Positions 23,567 to 33,669 of a stretch of DNA of 43,274 nucleotides are shown piece after piece; position 1 is the stretch's first letter; each line of letters opens with the position of its first letter. Below the pieces are notes generated by a model, which did no database searches, was not told the DNA's origin, and saw only the letters and a program-made list of their open reading frames with translations. The stretch is from Desulfuromonas sp. (GTDB lineage: Bacteria > Desulfobacterota > Desulfuromonadia > Desulfuromonadales > BM501): assembly GCF_002868845.1 (NCBI RefSeq), contig NZ_PKUB01000041.1, positions 227,526 through 270,799 of the forward strand. Direction: 5' to 3'. A program made the position numbers and the translations under genes.

Positions 23567-24706
23567 ATGGATTTTACCCTCAGTTCCGAACAGTCTGCCT
23601 ATCGTGACAAGGTCCGCTCCTTCGCGCGAAAGCACGTGGCGCCCCTTGCAGCCCGATGGGACGAGGAAGAGACCTTCCCCCGGGAGATCCTTCCTTTGCT
23701 CGGCGATGCTGGTCTTCTCGGGGTCACCGTGCCGAGGGCCTGGGGAGGGCAGGGGCTCGATCTCTTCCACCTGGTCCTGGCCATCGAAGAGATCGCCCGG
23801 TACGACGGGTCCCTGGCTCTGGCCCTGGCGGCCCACCATTCGATCGTCTGCGGCCACCTGCTCCTGTCCGGGACCGAGGCCCAGAAAGATTCCTGGCTGC
23901 CGCGCCTGACAGGGGGCGCGGTCGGAGCCTGGGCCCTCGCCGAGGGACAGGCCGGCAGCGACGCCTCCTCCATCAAGACCGAGGCGCGTTCAACGGAGGC
24001 CGTGTGGAGCCTTTGGGGATCGAAGATGTTCGTGACCCAGGCCCCCCTGGCCGACATCTTTATCGTCCTCGCCATGACCGGGGGCGGGGCCCGTCACAAC
24101 GGCATCAGCGCATTTCTGGTCGAGGCCGGCGCCGCAGGGCTGCGGATCGGAAAGCCCCTGCACAAGATGGGCTGCCGCGCAACCGAGACCGCCCCTGTCG
24201 GACTCCACGGCGTGGAGGTAGGAAGCGAAGCCCTGCTCGGCGAACTCAACGGGGGGTTTCGCGACGCGATGCGTCTTCTCGACGTTGGGCGCGTCGTTAT
24301 GGGGGCCATGGCCGTCGGTCTGGCCCGCGGCTGTCTGGAGGAGGCGACCTCCTTCGCCCGCAAGAGGCGGCAGTTCGGCCGTCCCATCGGCCAGCACCAG
24401 GCCATCGGCTGGATGCTCGCGGACATGGCCACCGAGACAGACGCCGCTCGCCTGCTGGTCCACCGTGCGGCCGCAGGGATCGGACAGGGGCGGGTGAAAA
24501 CGCGGGAAGCGGCGATGGCCAAACTCTTCGCGGCCGAAACTGCGAGCCGGGTCGCCAACAAGGCGGTGCAGGTCCACGGCGGCTACGGTTATCTGCGGAG
24601 TTCCCCCGTGGAGCGGTACCTGAGGGACGTCAAGCTGTGCGAGATCGGCGAGGGGACCAGCGAGGTGCAGCGCCTGGTAATCGGCAGGGATATCCTGAAG
24701 GGCTAG
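23567..24706 (+). CDS. Acyl-CoA dehydrogenase
   Basis: 379-residue FAD flavoenzyme that oxidises an acyl-CoA to the 2-enoyl-CoA and passes electrons to ETF. The start at 23567 (M-D-F-T-L-S-S-E-Q) follows GAGGAGGGGG. Family blocks are A-L-A-E-G-Q-A-G-S-D, R-R-Q-F-G-R-P-I-G, V-H-G-G-Y-G-Y and I-G-E-G-T-S-E-V-Q-R, whose first glutamate after glycine is the expected catalytic base. Sequence and position suggest a short- or branched-chain enzyme. The natural partner would be butyryl- or isobutyryl-CoA metabolism feeding the mutase, but that is inferred. Confidence 0.93.
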   Translation: MDFTLSSEQSAYRDKVRSFARKHVAPLAARWDEEETFPREILPLLGDAGLLGVTVPRAWGGQGLDLFHLVLAIEEIARYDGSLALALAAHHSIVCGHLLLSGTEAQKDSWLPRLTGGAVGAWALAEGQAGSDASSIKTEARSTEAVWSLWGSKMFVTQAPLADIFIVLAMTGGGARHNGISAFLVEAGAAGLRIGKPLHKMGCRATETAPVGLHGVEVGSEALLGELNGGFRDAMRLLDVGRVVMGAMAVGLARGCLEEATSFARKRRQFGRPIGQHQAIGWMLADMATETDAARLLVHRAAAGIGQGRVKTREAAMAKLFAAETASRVANKAVQVHGGYGYLRSSPVERYLRDVKLCEIGEGTSEVQRLVIGRDILKG

Positions 24707-24737
24707 CATTGAATCGCAGGAAAGGAAGTGATCGGCA

Positions 24738-25676
24738 ATGACCCTGGCGGAAAAGATACTACGCGGCGAGGTCCGGGCGGCGGCGCGGCTGATGCGGGAC
24801 ATCGACGACGGCATGCCGACCGCGGTGGAGGAGCTCAAGGCCCTGTTTCCCCATACCGGCCGGGCCTACATCATCGGGGTGACGGGCCCCCCGGGGGCCG
24901 GCAAGTCGACCCTCACCGACAAGCTCATCGAGGCATACCGCAGGAAGGGAAAGACCGTCGCAGTGGTGGCCATCGACCCGACGAGTCCCTTCTCCGGCGG
25001 GGCGATCCTCGGCGACCGCATCCGCATGAACCGCCACGCCACCGACGAGGGGGTTTTCATCCGCTCTCTCGGGACCCGGGGGCACCTCGGCGGGCTCTCC
25101 CGCTCCACCAACGACATCGTCAGCGTCTTTGACGCCATGGGATGGGATGTGGTCATCGTCGAGACCGTGGGCGTGGGGCAGGACGAGGTGGAGATCGTGC
25201 GCACCGCCCATACCTCCCTCGTGGTGATGGTCCCTGGGCTCGGGGACGATATCCAGGCGATCAAGGCGGGCATTCTCGAGATCGGGGATGTCTTCGTCGT
25301 CAACAAGGCCGACCGCCCCGACGTCGAGCGAGCCGTGCGGGACCTGGAGGTGATGATCGAAATGAACCACCCTCCTGAGGGGGAGTGGTGGCCCCCGGTG
25401 GTGAAGACCGTGGCCCAGAAGCAGGAAGGGATCGAGGAACTGGTCGCCAAGATCGAGGCCCACCGTGAACACCTTGGGAGCGGCGAGGCTCTTGCCCGCT
25501 TCGAGGAGAACAAGAGCGCCCTGCGTTTCGAGGAACTGCTCAAGGAGCAGCTCTTTCGCCAGGTCCACCGGCGCATCAGCCATGGCGACCGTCTGACGCG
25601 GATCGTGGAGGCCATCGCCCGCCGGGAGCTGGACCCCTACACCGCCGTCGAGGCCATCCTGAAGGATGGGGACTGA
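24738..25676 (+). CDS. meaB: MeaB-type G-protein chaperone of B12-dependent mutase
   Basis: 312-residue P-loop GTPase that protects and gates cofactor loading of methylmalonyl-CoA mutase. Motifs in order: Walker A G-P-P-G-A-G-K-S-T at about 50-58, D-P-T-S-P-F-S-G-G, the E-T-V-G-V-G-Q-D-E-V switch segment and N-K-A-D for guanine. The C-terminal dimerisation region is present, so length is normal. It follows the dehydrogenase by 31 bases with GGAAAGGAAG upstream. Older names are ArgK or LAO/AO transport ATPase. Its presence supports assigning the 23014 gene to a mutase. Confidence 0.95.
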   Translation: MTLAEKILRGEVRAAARLMRDIDDGMPTAVEELKALFPHTGRAYIIGVTGPPGAGKSTLTDKLIEAYRRKGKTVAVVAIDPTSPFSGGAILGDRIRMNRHATDEGVFIRSLGTRGHLGGLSRSTNDIVSVFDAMGWDVVIVETVGVGQDEVEIVRTAHTSLVVMVPGLGDDIQAIKAGILEIGDVFVVNKADRPDVERAVRDLEVMIEMNHPPEGEWWPPVVKTVAQKQEGIEELVAKIEAHREHLGSGEALARFEENKSALRFEELLKEQLFRQVHRRISHGDRLTRIVEAIARRELDPYTAVEAILKDGD

Positions 25677-25697
25677 GCCCGGGCGGCAAGAAATCTG

Positions 25698-25726
25698 TTG
25701 ACAGGAAAGTCGCCTGTTGATATAAA
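25698..25726 (+). promoter_or_regulatory. Strong sigma-70 promoter of tRNA-Val
   Basis: Consensus TTGACA (25698-25703), exactly 17 bases, then TATAAA (25721-25726). Transcription should start a few bases before the mature tRNA at 25741. Confidence 0.85.
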
Positions 25727-25740
25727 CCAGCTTCGCATCA

Positions 25741-25815
25741 GGGCGTTTAGCTCAGCGGGAGAGCACTGCCTTCACACGGCAGGGGTCACTGGTTCAATCC
25801 CAGTAACGCCCACCA
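25741..25815 (+). tRNA. tRNA-Val (CAC)
   Basis: Complete cloverleaf with encoded CCA. Acceptor stem GGGCGTT (25741-25747) pairs with AACGCCC (25805-25811). The anticodon stem CTGCC/GGCAG encloses TTCACAC, anticodon CAC at 25773-25775, reading valine GTG. The T-loop GGTTCAATCC is normal. It is monocistronic with its own promoter and terminator. Confidence 0.96.
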
Positions 25816-25822
25816 TAAATTC

Positions 25823-25856
25823 AAGGGGTTAGCCGATTTCGGCTAACCCCTTTTTT
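25823..25856 (+). terminator. Terminator of tRNA-Val
   Basis: Long perfect stem AAGGGGTTAGCCGA with TCGGCTAACCCCTT, loop TT, then a T run. It could also work in reverse for the convergent lpxA. Confidence 0.92.
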
Positions 25857-25903
25857 CATCTCTGCACAGCGATGCGTTCAGCCCTCGAGATATCCCCCTG
25901 CCG

Positions 25904-26695
25904 CTAGTCCCGCCCCGTACCCCGTCCGCTGCCGATTCCCCGCTTGCTGGCGGCGATGAAGTCGAGCATCTGCCTGACGTCCTGGGTGACGTCGAAATCC
26001 TCCTCCACCCGGGCGACGGCCTCCTTGAGGCCCATGCCTGATCGGAAGATGACCTTGAAGGCCTCTTTGATGGCGCGAATCCGCTGGGCGTCGAAGCCGT
26101 TTCGGCGAAGGCCGACAAGGTTGAGGGAGCGGATCCGGCTGATGTCGTCGTTGACGCAGAAGGGCGGGACGTCCTTCGCCGCCCCGGAGCCGCCCCGCAT
26201 CATGGCGAGGGGGCCGATGCGCACGAACTGGTGAACCTGGCAGTTGCCCGAGATGATGGCCCGGTCGCCGACCTCCACGTGGCCGGCCAGCAGCGAACCG
26301 TTGACAAGGATGACATTGTCCCCGACGGCGCAATTGTGGGCAACGTGGCTGTTGGCCATGAAGTAGTTGCCGTCGCCGATGACGGTCGTGGTTCCCTCCC
26401 GGTTGCCGCGGTGGACAGTGAAGCCTTCGCGCATGACGTTGCCGTCGCCGATGACCGTGTAGGCCTCTTCCCCGCCGTAGCCGAGGTCCTGGGGATCGTG
26501 GCCGATGACCGCACCGGGGTAGACGAGGTTTTCCGCTCCCATGGTGGTCCAGCGCGAGACATGGGCCCCGTGCATGATCCTGCTCCCCCGGCCGATGACG
26601 ACGTCGGCGTCGATGAACGCTCCCGGGCCGATGACGACGTCTTCGGCGATTTTCGCGGAGGGGTGAATAAAGGCGGCTGCATGGATGTCGGTCAT
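25904..26695 (-). CDS. lpxA: UDP-N-acetylglucosamine O-acyltransferase
   Basis: 263-residue cytoplasmic trimeric enzyme, first step of lipid A synthesis: it moves a 3-hydroxyacyl chain from ACP to UDP-GlcNAc. The body is a left-handed beta helix with hexapeptide repeats (I-G-P-G-A-F-I, V-I-G-D-G-N-V). The catalytic histidine is in F-T-V-H-R-G-N near residue 115. The C-terminal helical part begins at G-L-R-R-N-G-F. The start at 26695 has GGGAGA upstream. It is isolated from the usual lpxD-fabZ-lpxB neighbours, so it may be a second copy or belong to a scattered pathway. Confidence 0.92.
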   Translation of the reverse strand: MTDIHAAAFIHPSAKIAEDVVIGPGAFIDADVVIGRGSRIMHGAHVSRWTTMGAENLVYPGAVIGHDPQDLGYGGEEAYTVIGDGNVMREGFTVHRGNREGTTTVIGDGNYFMANSHVAHNCAVGDNVILVNGSLLAGHVEVGDRAIISGNCQVHQFVRIGPLAMMRGGSGAAKDVPPFCVNDDISRIRSLNLVGLRRNGFDAQRIRAIKEAFKVIFRSGMGLKEAVARVEEDFDVTQDVRQMLDFIAASKRGIGSGRGTGRD

Positions 26696-26849
26696 GGACT
26701 TCTCCCTTGGAACGGATCTCTGACGAGGTTGGATACGCCACATGATGCATAATCCCGGCGGTCGATTCAAGGATATTCCAGGGTCGGGCCGGTCATTGAA
26801 AGGATGTGGGTTCCTGCTATCCTGAAAGTAACCCCCCCCAGGAGTCGCT

Positions 26850-28343
26850 ATGGCACCGAAACTGAAGAACTTTATCGGCGGGAAATGGGTCCCTCCGTCC
26901 ACGGGAAAATACGGTGACAGCCGAAGCCCCACCGACGTCCGTGACTGCCTCGCCCAATATCCTCTATCCGGAGTCGCGGATGTCGATTCGGCCGTCGCCG
27001 CCGCTCGCGAGGCCTATCCCTCCTGGCGGAGGACACCGGCGCCCCGTCGTGGAGAGATCCTGTTTCGCGCGGCCGACCTTCTGCTGCGGCGCAAGGAAGA
27101 ACTCGGAAGGCTTGTGACGCGGGAGATGGGAAAAGTCCTCTCCGAGGGGCTCGGCGATATTCAAGAGGCCGCCGACCTTGCATATTACATGGCGGGGGAG
27201 GGGAGGCGACTGGCCGGCGAGACGGTTCCCTCCGAGTTGCTGGACAAGGACTGCAAATCGATTCGCGTCCCTCTGGGCGTTTTCGCCCTGATCACTCCCT
27301 GGAATTTCCCCGTCGCCATCCCCTCGTGGAAACTCTTCGCCGCCTTGGTCTGCGGCAACGTGGCGGTGCTCAAACCCTCCAGCGATTCCCCCCTGTGCGC
27401 CGTCAAGCTGGTGGAGGTCCTCGAAGAGGCCGGTGTCCCCCCGGGGGTTGTCAACCTGGTGATGGGAGCCGGTGAGGTGGTGGGCGAAACCCTTGCTCTG
27501 CACCCGGATGTGGACGGGATCTCCTTTACCGGCTCATGCACCACAGGGGAGGGCCTCGAGCGTCAGGCCGCGATGCTGCACCGCCCCATGGCTCTGGAGA
27601 TGGGGGGGAAGAACCCCATCCTGGTGATGGAGGACGCCGATCTGGACCTTGCTCTGGAGGGGGTCCTGTGGGGGGCTTTTGGCACCGCCGGCCAGCGCTG
27701 CACCGCCGCAAGCCGGATCATCGTTCATGGGGAGATTCACGATGCTTTCCTCGACCGGCTGGTCAAGGCCACCCGCAATTTGCGCATGGGCGACGGGCTT
27801 AAAGAGGGCATCGATATCGGCCCCCTGGTCAACGAGAAGGGTCTTAACAAGGTTCTCAACTACATCCGTATCGGGCAAAACGAACGGGCTCATCTGCACA
27901 CCGGGGGAAACCGGATCACCGACGGGGCGATGGGCCGTGGGTTCTTCGTGGAGCCGACGGTCTTCTCCAGTGTCACACCGGCGATGCGCATCGCCAACGA
28001 GGAGATTTTCGGCCCGGTTGTGGCCGTCATGCGTTGCGGCAGTTTCGAGGAGGGCGTCGAAATCGCCAACGGGACCCGGTTCGGTCTCTCCTCGGCCATC
28101 TACACCCGGGACGTGAACCGGGCGGCTCGGGCCGAGCGGGATTTGGAGAGCGGGCTCGTCTATATCAACTCCAGCACCATCGGCGCCGAAATCCAGCTTC
28201 CCTTCGGAGGCTTCAAGCACTCCGGGTCGGGGCATCCCGAGGTCGGTGGGCGGATGGGATCCATCGATTTCTTCTCCCGGATAAAGACCGTTTTCAGGGA
28301 TTTCTCCGGGCGCTTGCAAAGAGCGCAGATCGATTTCGATTGA
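26850..28343 (+). CDS. NAD(P)-dependent aldehyde dehydrogenase
   Basis: 497-residue ALDH-superfamily enzyme oxidising an aldehyde to the acid. Landmarks in order: P-W-N-F-P at about 151, K-P-S, F-T-G-S near 228, the base glutamate in L-E-M-G-G-K-N, the nucleophile in G-Q-R-C-T (about 285), E-E-I-F-G-P and P-F-G-G-F-K-H-S-G. The ending [10 protein letters not shown] recalls semialdehyde dehydrogenases of the ALDH7/GapN-like branch, but the substrate cannot be fixed. CCCAGGAG precedes the ATG. It stands alone. Confidence 0.92.
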   Translation: MAPKLKNFIGGKWVPPSTGKYGDSRSPTDVRDCLAQYPLSGVADVDSAVAAAREAYPSWRRTPAPRRGEILFRAADLLLRRKEELGRLVTREMGKVLSEGLGDIQEAADLAYYMAGEGRRLAGETVPSELLDKDCKSIRVPLGVFALITPWNFPVAIPSWKLFAALVCGNVAVLKPSSDSPLCAVKLVEVLEEAGVPPGVVNLVMGAGEVVGETLALHPDVDGISFTGSCTTGEGLERQAAMLHRPMALEMGGKNPILVMEDADLDLALEGVLWGAFGTAGQRCTAASRIIVHGEIHDAFLDRLVKATRNLRMGDGLKEGIDIGPLVNEKGLNKVLNYIRIGQNERAHLHTGGNRITDGAMGRGFFVEPTVFSSVTPAMRIANEEIFGPVVAVMRCGSFEEGVEIANGTRFGLSSAIYTRDVNRAARAERDLESGLVYINSSTIGAEIQLPFGGFKHSGSGHPEVGGRMGSIDFFSRIKTVFRDFSGRLQRAQIDFD

Positions 28344-28503
28344 AGGCGCTTCCGGCCGGGGCGAACCGTGAGTGGGAGCCCGGTGGTTCTGGCCTGTCCA
28401 GGATGAATAAAGAGATCCTTTTCGGGCGAGGGCATCCGGCCCTTGACCACCCTGTCCGACCCGTGGTAATCCCAAGTCTCAAATCAAACGATAGGGGGAT
28501 GAC

Positions 28504-29034
28504 ATGCTGCTTCTCAATGAAGAGGTGGAAGCCAAGGGCCTGTTCAGGGCCGCTGAACAGTTGTGCCTTGCCGCCCGCACCGCCCCGAAGGGCAAAGGGA
28601 TGGATCTTCTGGTGACCGCGGTCGTTGACGGGGAGGACAAGGACAGGCTGACTGAGAAGATGCGGGAGATCGCCGAGCGCGACGGGGTGGCGTTTTTCTC
28701 CAGGGACGCGGGGAATGTCGAGGGGGTTGTGGTGCTGGTGCTGCTCGGCACGCGCAAGGAACCCTTGGGGCTGCCTCATTGCGGGTTCTGCGGTTTCACC
28801 GACTGCGGGGCGATGCAGAAGGCCGGGGCCACCTGTTCATTCAATACCGGGGACCTGGGGATCGCCCTCGGTTCGGCGGTCAGTCGGGCGGCCGACCTTC
28901 GCGTCGACAACCGGATCATGTACAGTGCCGGCAAGGCTGCTCTTGAACTCGGACTGCTGGGGCCCGATGTCGCCATCGCTTACGGCATTCCCCTTTCAGC
29001 CACGGGGAAGAGCCCCTTTTTCGACCGTGGATGA
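28504..29034 (+). CDS. DUF2148 ferredoxin-domain protein
   Basis: 176-residue protein of the DUF2148 family (predicted iron-sulfur domain). The cysteine set C-G-F-C-G-F-T-D-C near residue 98 and the C of A-T-C-S-F-N-T-G-D-L-G are the expected ligands. The family ending P-L-S-A-T-G-K-S-P-F-F-D-R is present. These proteins occur mainly in anaerobes and have no proven role. A weak GGGGG lies before the ATG. The Nudix gene follows 24 bases later. Confidence 0.9.
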   Translation: MLLLNEEVEAKGLFRAAEQLCLAARTAPKGKGMDLLVTAVVDGEDKDRLTEKMREIAERDGVAFFSRDAGNVEGVVVLVLLGTRKEPLGLPHCGFCGFTDCGAMQKAGATCSFNTGDLGIALGSAVSRAADLRVDNRIMYSAGKAALELGLLGPDVAIAYGIPLSATGKSPFFDRG

Positions 29035-29058
29035 GTTTGCGGGGAGGATCGTTTCGCG

Positions 29059-29664
29059 ATGGTAGCCAGAAAATCCGAAACCTTCGATATCGTCGACGAG
29101 GAAGACCGGGTCATCGGCCAGGCTCCCCGTACGCTGTGTCACGGAGACCCCTCCCTGGTCCACCGCGCGGCCCATGTCCTCCTCTTCGACAGCCGGGACC
29201 GGTTGCTGCTCCAAAAGCGCTCCATGGACAAGGACGTACAGCCAGGGCGCTGGGACACCAGCGTCGGCGGCCACCTCGATCCCGGGGAGGATTACCTCGC
29301 AGCGGCCTGTCGGGAAATGGCCGAGGAGTTGGGGGTGAAGGGGGTTGCCCTGACCCGCCTTTATCCCTCCCGGATCCGCAACGGCTTCGAGTCGGAGAAC
29401 GTGGTTACGTTCCTGGCGCGTTACGACGGGCGTGTGGAGTTTGCCCGGGACGAGATTGACGAAGTTCGTTTCTGGAGTGCGGAGGAAATCGAAGAGGGCT
29501 TGGGCGGCGAAATATTCACCCCCAACTTTGAAGAAGAGTGGGTGCGCTGGCGCCAATGGAACCGCATCTATGCCACGAACGCCCGGGGGCGGACGGCACT
29601 ATGCGCCGGGGATGCCTTTCCCGACCTGTTCGGCGAGCTGAGGGGGAAGGACCCGGAGGGATAG
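29059..29664 (+). CDS. Nudix hydrolase (YfcD/IDI-like)
   Basis: 201-residue hydrolase of nucleoside-diphosphate-type substrates. The Nudix box is complete (G-H-L-D-P-G-E-D with R-E-M-A-E-E-L-G-V, around residues 75-95). The N-terminal F-D-I-V-D-E-E-D-R-V-I-G, the H-R-A-A-H-V-L-L-F and the Q-K-R-S-M-D-K-D-V-Q-P-G block are typical of the YfcD group, whose substrate is unsettled. The tail after residue about 165 is not conserved to my knowledge. It is probably co-transcribed with the DUF2148 gene. Confidence 0.92.
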   Translation: MVARKSETFDIVDEEDRVIGQAPRTLCHGDPSLVHRAAHVLLFDSRDRLLLQKRSMDKDVQPGRWDTSVGGHLDPGEDYLAAACREMAEELGVKGVALTRLYPSRIRNGFESENVVTFLARYDGRVEFARDEIDEVRFWSAEEIEEGLGGEIFTPNFEEEWVRWRQWNRIYATNARGRTALCAGDAFPDLFGELRGKDPEG

Positions 29665-29675
29665 ACGGGTCGGCC

Positions 29676-31346
29676 TCAGGCCGGGGCCAGGGGGAGGGTG
29701 AAGGCAAAGCGGCTGCCCCTGCCTTCGGCGACCGGGCTTTCGGCCCAGATCTCGCCACCGTGCAGGGTGACGATTTCCTTGCAGATGGCCAGGCCGAGGC
29801 CGGTTCCCTTGCGGAAGACGCTGGTCGAGGAGAGTTGCTGATACCTTTGGAATAAATTCTGCTGCTGTTCGGGAGGTATTCCCGAGCCCGTGTCGGAAAG
29901 GCTTATCTCCAGGCAGTCCTTGAGGCGTTTGGTGGGGCAGAACAGGGGCTTGGCGGCAGACAAGACGATCTTCCCGCCGGCCGGGGTGAATTTGACGGCA
30001 TTGGACAGCAGGTTGGAAAAGACCCGGGCGAGCTGCTTGGGGTCTCCATTTACAGGCGGGAGGTCCTCGGGGATGTCGATATGGACATTCATGTCTTTTT
30101 CACGGAACAGGCCCGCCAGGTCGCCCACAACCTGTTCAGCCAGGGGCAGGATCTTCACGGGGACGGTCGAGAGCTGCATCTTGCCCGCTTCCAGTTTGGA
30201 AAAATCCATGATGTCGTCGATAAGGAGGAGCAGGCGCTCGCATCCGTTGCGAATGTTGTTCAGTGCAGACTTCTGCTCCCCGGAGACCGGCCCCAGGATG
30301 CCTTCGGAGAGGACGTCGGTAAAACCGGAGATGCTGGTCAGGGGCGAACGCATGTCGTGAATCAGCATCGACACGAAGTCGGTCTTGACCTCCTCGGTCT
30401 TCTTGAAGTTTCGCAGATAGCGCGCCACGATCAGGAAGCGGTCCACGGCTTGGAGCAGGGCATGGCGGCTCCCTTCGGAAAGGGTTCGGGGCCTGGTGTT
30501 GAACAGGGCAACCAGGGCCTGAAGGCCGTTGTCGACGATGGGGAGCGCCTGGAAGACTTGAAAGTCCTCCTCGGGGCTATCATCCCTGGCCTTTTCGTCC
30601 CCCAGAAGAAGGGTCCGGACCTGGTTTTCCGGGACGGAGCCGAGCCCGGCCTTGCGCAGGGTTTCGTGCCGGACCCGGTCGAGGAACGGGCGGGAAACCG
30701 GTTCGCAGAGGAGAACCGCCAGCACGTACTTGTCCCGCCCGTCGCGCAGGAGCAGGCTGGCTGCGCTGAACTGTCTGATGGCGGACAGGAACCCCAGGAA
30801 CTCCGCTGCCAGCGCGTCTATGTCGTGGGCGAGCCCGGTCAGTTTCAGGACCTCATTGGAGATTGTCGACTCGTAGAGGAGGCGGTCCAGAATGGTGGTA
30901 AGGCGGTTCTGGATCTCTTCGCTGCCGAGTGGCCGGTGCGGCCTCGACGGGGCCGGGGCTGATTCGCCTGGCGACGGGGGGAGAAGGGACGGGATGGCTT
31001 CGAGGATCGGGGTCAGGTCGCTTTGTTTCTCCAGGTAGCAATCGGCGCCGGCATGTTCCCCCAAGAATCGGTCATGGCGTTCTTTGAGATTGGTGAGCAG
31101 AATGACGGGGATGGTGCTGGTGGCGGGATCGTTTTTCAGGAGGCGGCAGAGGGAATAACCGTTCAGCTCCGGCATCATGACGTCTGAGAGGACCAGGTCG
31201 GGATGGGACTGGTAGACCCGGGTGATGGCCTCTCTTCCGTTGCTGGCCGTCAAAACCCGGTAATGTTGCTGCTCAAGTGCATCCTCGAGGACCGCGAGTT
31301 GGGTCTGACTGTCATCGACAATGAGGATGGTGAAGGCATTATTCAT
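29676..31346 (-). CDS. Receiver-first hybrid histidine kinase
   Basis: 556-residue cytoplasmic signalling protein with reversed order: an N-terminal receiver (1-120; D-D at 11-12, D-V-M-M-P phospho-site near 55), a GAF-like region (about 170-320), then HisKA with H in M-L-I-H-D-M-R-S-P-L (about 345) and an ATPase domain (N-A-V-K-F-T-P, D-T-G-S-G-I, G-T-G-L-G-L-A-I). No transmembrane helix is seen. Such proteins often take a phosphate from another kinase and pass a signal on. The upstream partner is not in the window. Confidence 0.92.
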   Translation of the reverse strand: MNNAFTILIVDDSQTQLAVLEDALEQQHYRVLTASNGREAITRVYQSHPDLVLSDVMMPELNGYSLCRLLKNDPATSTIPVILLTNLKERHDRFLGEHAGADCYLEKQSDLTPILEAIPSLLPPSPGESAPAPSRPHRPLGSEEIQNRLTTILDRLLYESTISNEVLKLTGLAHDIDALAAEFLGFLSAIRQFSAASLLLRDGRDKYVLAVLLCEPVSRPFLDRVRHETLRKAGLGSVPENQVRTLLLGDEKARDDSPEEDFQVFQALPIVDNGLQALVALFNTRPRTLSEGSRHALLQAVDRFLIVARYLRNFKKTEEVKTDFVSMLIHDMRSPLTSISGFTDVLSEGILGPVSGEQKSALNNIRNGCERLLLLIDDIMDFSKLEAGKMQLSTVPVKILPLAEQVVGDLAGLFREKDMNVHIDIPEDLPPVNGDPKQLARVFSNLLSNAVKFTPAGGKIVLSAAKPLFCPTKRLKDCLEISLSDTGSGIPPEQQQNLFQRYQQLSSTSVFRKGTGLGLAICKEIVTLHGGEIWAESPVAEGRGSRFAFTLPLAPA

Positions 31347-32097
<751 letters not shown>

Positions 32098-32166
32098 ATA
32101 GTATCCGTCAACAGGTTGTTTTCATCCGCTCGCAAGAGCGAAATCTTACCATCAAGGAGACATTCG

Positions 32167-33576
32167 ATGACCCCGAAAGAAGTTGTAAAATTTGCCGAAG
32201 ATAATGGCGTCCAGTTCGTCGATTTCAAGTTCCTCGACTTCGTCGGCATCTGGCAGCACTTTTCCACCCCCATCTGCGAGTTCAGCGAAGACATCTTCGA
32301 GGAGGGCATCGGCTTTGACGGCTCCTCCATCCGCGGCTGGCAGCCGATCCACAACAGCGACATGCTGATCATGCCCGACCCGACGACGGCCAAGATCGAC
32401 CCCTTCGTCAAGGCCCCGACCCTGAGCCTGATCTGCAATATCATCGACCCGATCACCAAGGAAGGCTACAGCCGCGATCCTCGTTTTATCGCCCAGAAGG
32501 CCGAGGCCTACCTGAAGTCGACCGGCCTTGCTGACACCGCCTACTTCGGTCCCGAGCCCGAGTGCTTCATCTTCGACGACGTGCGCTACGCCTCCACCGC
32601 CAACGAGTCCTTCTACTCCGTCGACTCCAAGGAAGGGATCTGGAACACCGGCGCCGACGAGATGCCTAACCTCGGCTACAAGCCCCGGCACAAGGAAGGC
32701 TACTTTCCCTGCGCCCCGACCGACTCGATGATCGACCTGCGCAACGAGATGGTCCTGGCCCTTCAGGAGGTCGGCCTGCATATCGAGTGCGCCCACCACG
32801 AAGTCGCCACCGGCGGCCAGTGCGAGATCGACATGCGTTTCGATTCGCTCCTCGCCATGGGCGATCACCTGCAGTGGTTCAAGTACGTCATCAAGAACGT
32901 CGCCGTGCGCAACGGCAAGACCGTCACCTTTATGCCCAAGCCGATTTTCAATGACAACGGATCCGGCATGCATTGCCACATGTCCCTGTGGAAAGAAGGC
33001 AAGAACCTCTTCGCCGGCGACGGTTACGGCGGCCTCTCCAAGATGGCCATGTACTACATCGGCGGCATCATCAAGCACGCCAAGGCCCTGTGCGCCTTTA
33101 CCACCCCCTCCACCAACTCCTACAAGCGCCTGGTCCCCGGCTTCGAGGCCCCTGTCAACCTCGCCTACTCCAACCGCAACCGTTCGGCGTCCCTTCGCAT
33201 TCCGGTCACGGACAACGAGAAGGCCAAGCGCGTCGAGTACCGCACGCCCGACCCCTCCGCCAACGGCTACCTGGCCTTCGCGGCGCTGATGATGGCCGGT
33301 CTCGACGGCATCGAGAACAAGATCGATCCCGGCCAGCCGCTGGACAAGGACATCTACGGCCTCTCTCCCGAGGAGCTGAAGGACATCCCCAGCGTCGCCG
33401 GCACCCTTGACGAAGCCCTCACCGCTCTCGAGGCCGACCACGAGTTCCTGCTCAAGGGCGATGTCTTCACCGAGGACGTCATCGACATGTGGATCAGCTA
33501 CAAGCGCGAGGCCGAGGTCGATCCCGTGCGCATGCGCCCCTGTCCTGAGGAGTTCGCTCTGTACTTCGACTGCTAG
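32167..33576 (+). CDS. glnA: Glutamine synthetase type I
   Basis: 469-residue GSI enzyme making glutamine from glutamate, ammonia and ATP; forms dodecamers in the cytoplasm. The ATG at 32167 follows AAGGAGAC. Family signatures: [10 protein letters not shown] near residue 50, the metal/ATP site [12 protein letters not shown] near 260, and [11 protein letters not shown]. The tyrosine in [10 protein letters not shown] (about 397) matches the adenylylation site of the GSI-beta class, so control by GlnE is expected. Confidence 0.97.
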   Translation: MTPKEVVKFAEDNGVQFVDFKFLDFVGIWQHFSTPICEFSEDIFEEGIGFDGSSIRGWQPIHNSDMLIMPDPTTAKIDPFVKAPTLSLICNIIDPITKEGYSRDPRFIAQKAEAYLKSTGLADTAYFGPEPECFIFDDVRYASTANESFYSVDSKEGIWNTGADEMPNLGYKPRHKEGYFPCAPTDSMIDLRNEMVLALQEVGLHIECAHHEVATGGQCEIDMRFDSLLAMGDHLQWFKYVIKNVAVRNGKTVTFMPKPIFNDNGSGMHCHMSLWKEGKNLFAGDGYGGLSKMAMYYIGGIIKHAKALCAFTTPSTNSYKRLVPGFEAPVNLAYSNRNRSASLRIPVTDNEKAKRVEYRTPDPSANGYLAFAALMMAGLDGIENKIDPGQPLDKDIYGLSPEELKDIPSVAGTLDEALTALEADHEFLLKGDVFTEDVIDMWISYKREAEVDPVRMRPCPEEFALYFDC

Positions 33577-33590
33577 AGCGGTTTCTGCAT

Positions 33591-33634
33591 CAACGAAAAA
33601 AGCCCCCGGCGTCTGCCGGGGGCTTTTTTCGTTG
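33591..33634. terminator. Bidirectional terminator between glnA and thrC
   Basis: A near-perfect 20-base palindrome: CAACGAAAAAAGCCCCCGGC with GCCGGGGGCTTTTTTCGTTG around a four-base loop. T runs lie on both strands, which suits the convergent genes. Confidence 0.95.
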
Positions 33635-33669
33635 ATGGCCTCAAAGGGTTTCTTGAGAGGCTTTGATGA

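Noticed and set aside
25741-25856. tRNA-linked integration site
   Set aside because: No integrase, repeated tRNA 3' end or foreign-looking genes follow; lpxA is an ordinary chromosomal gene.
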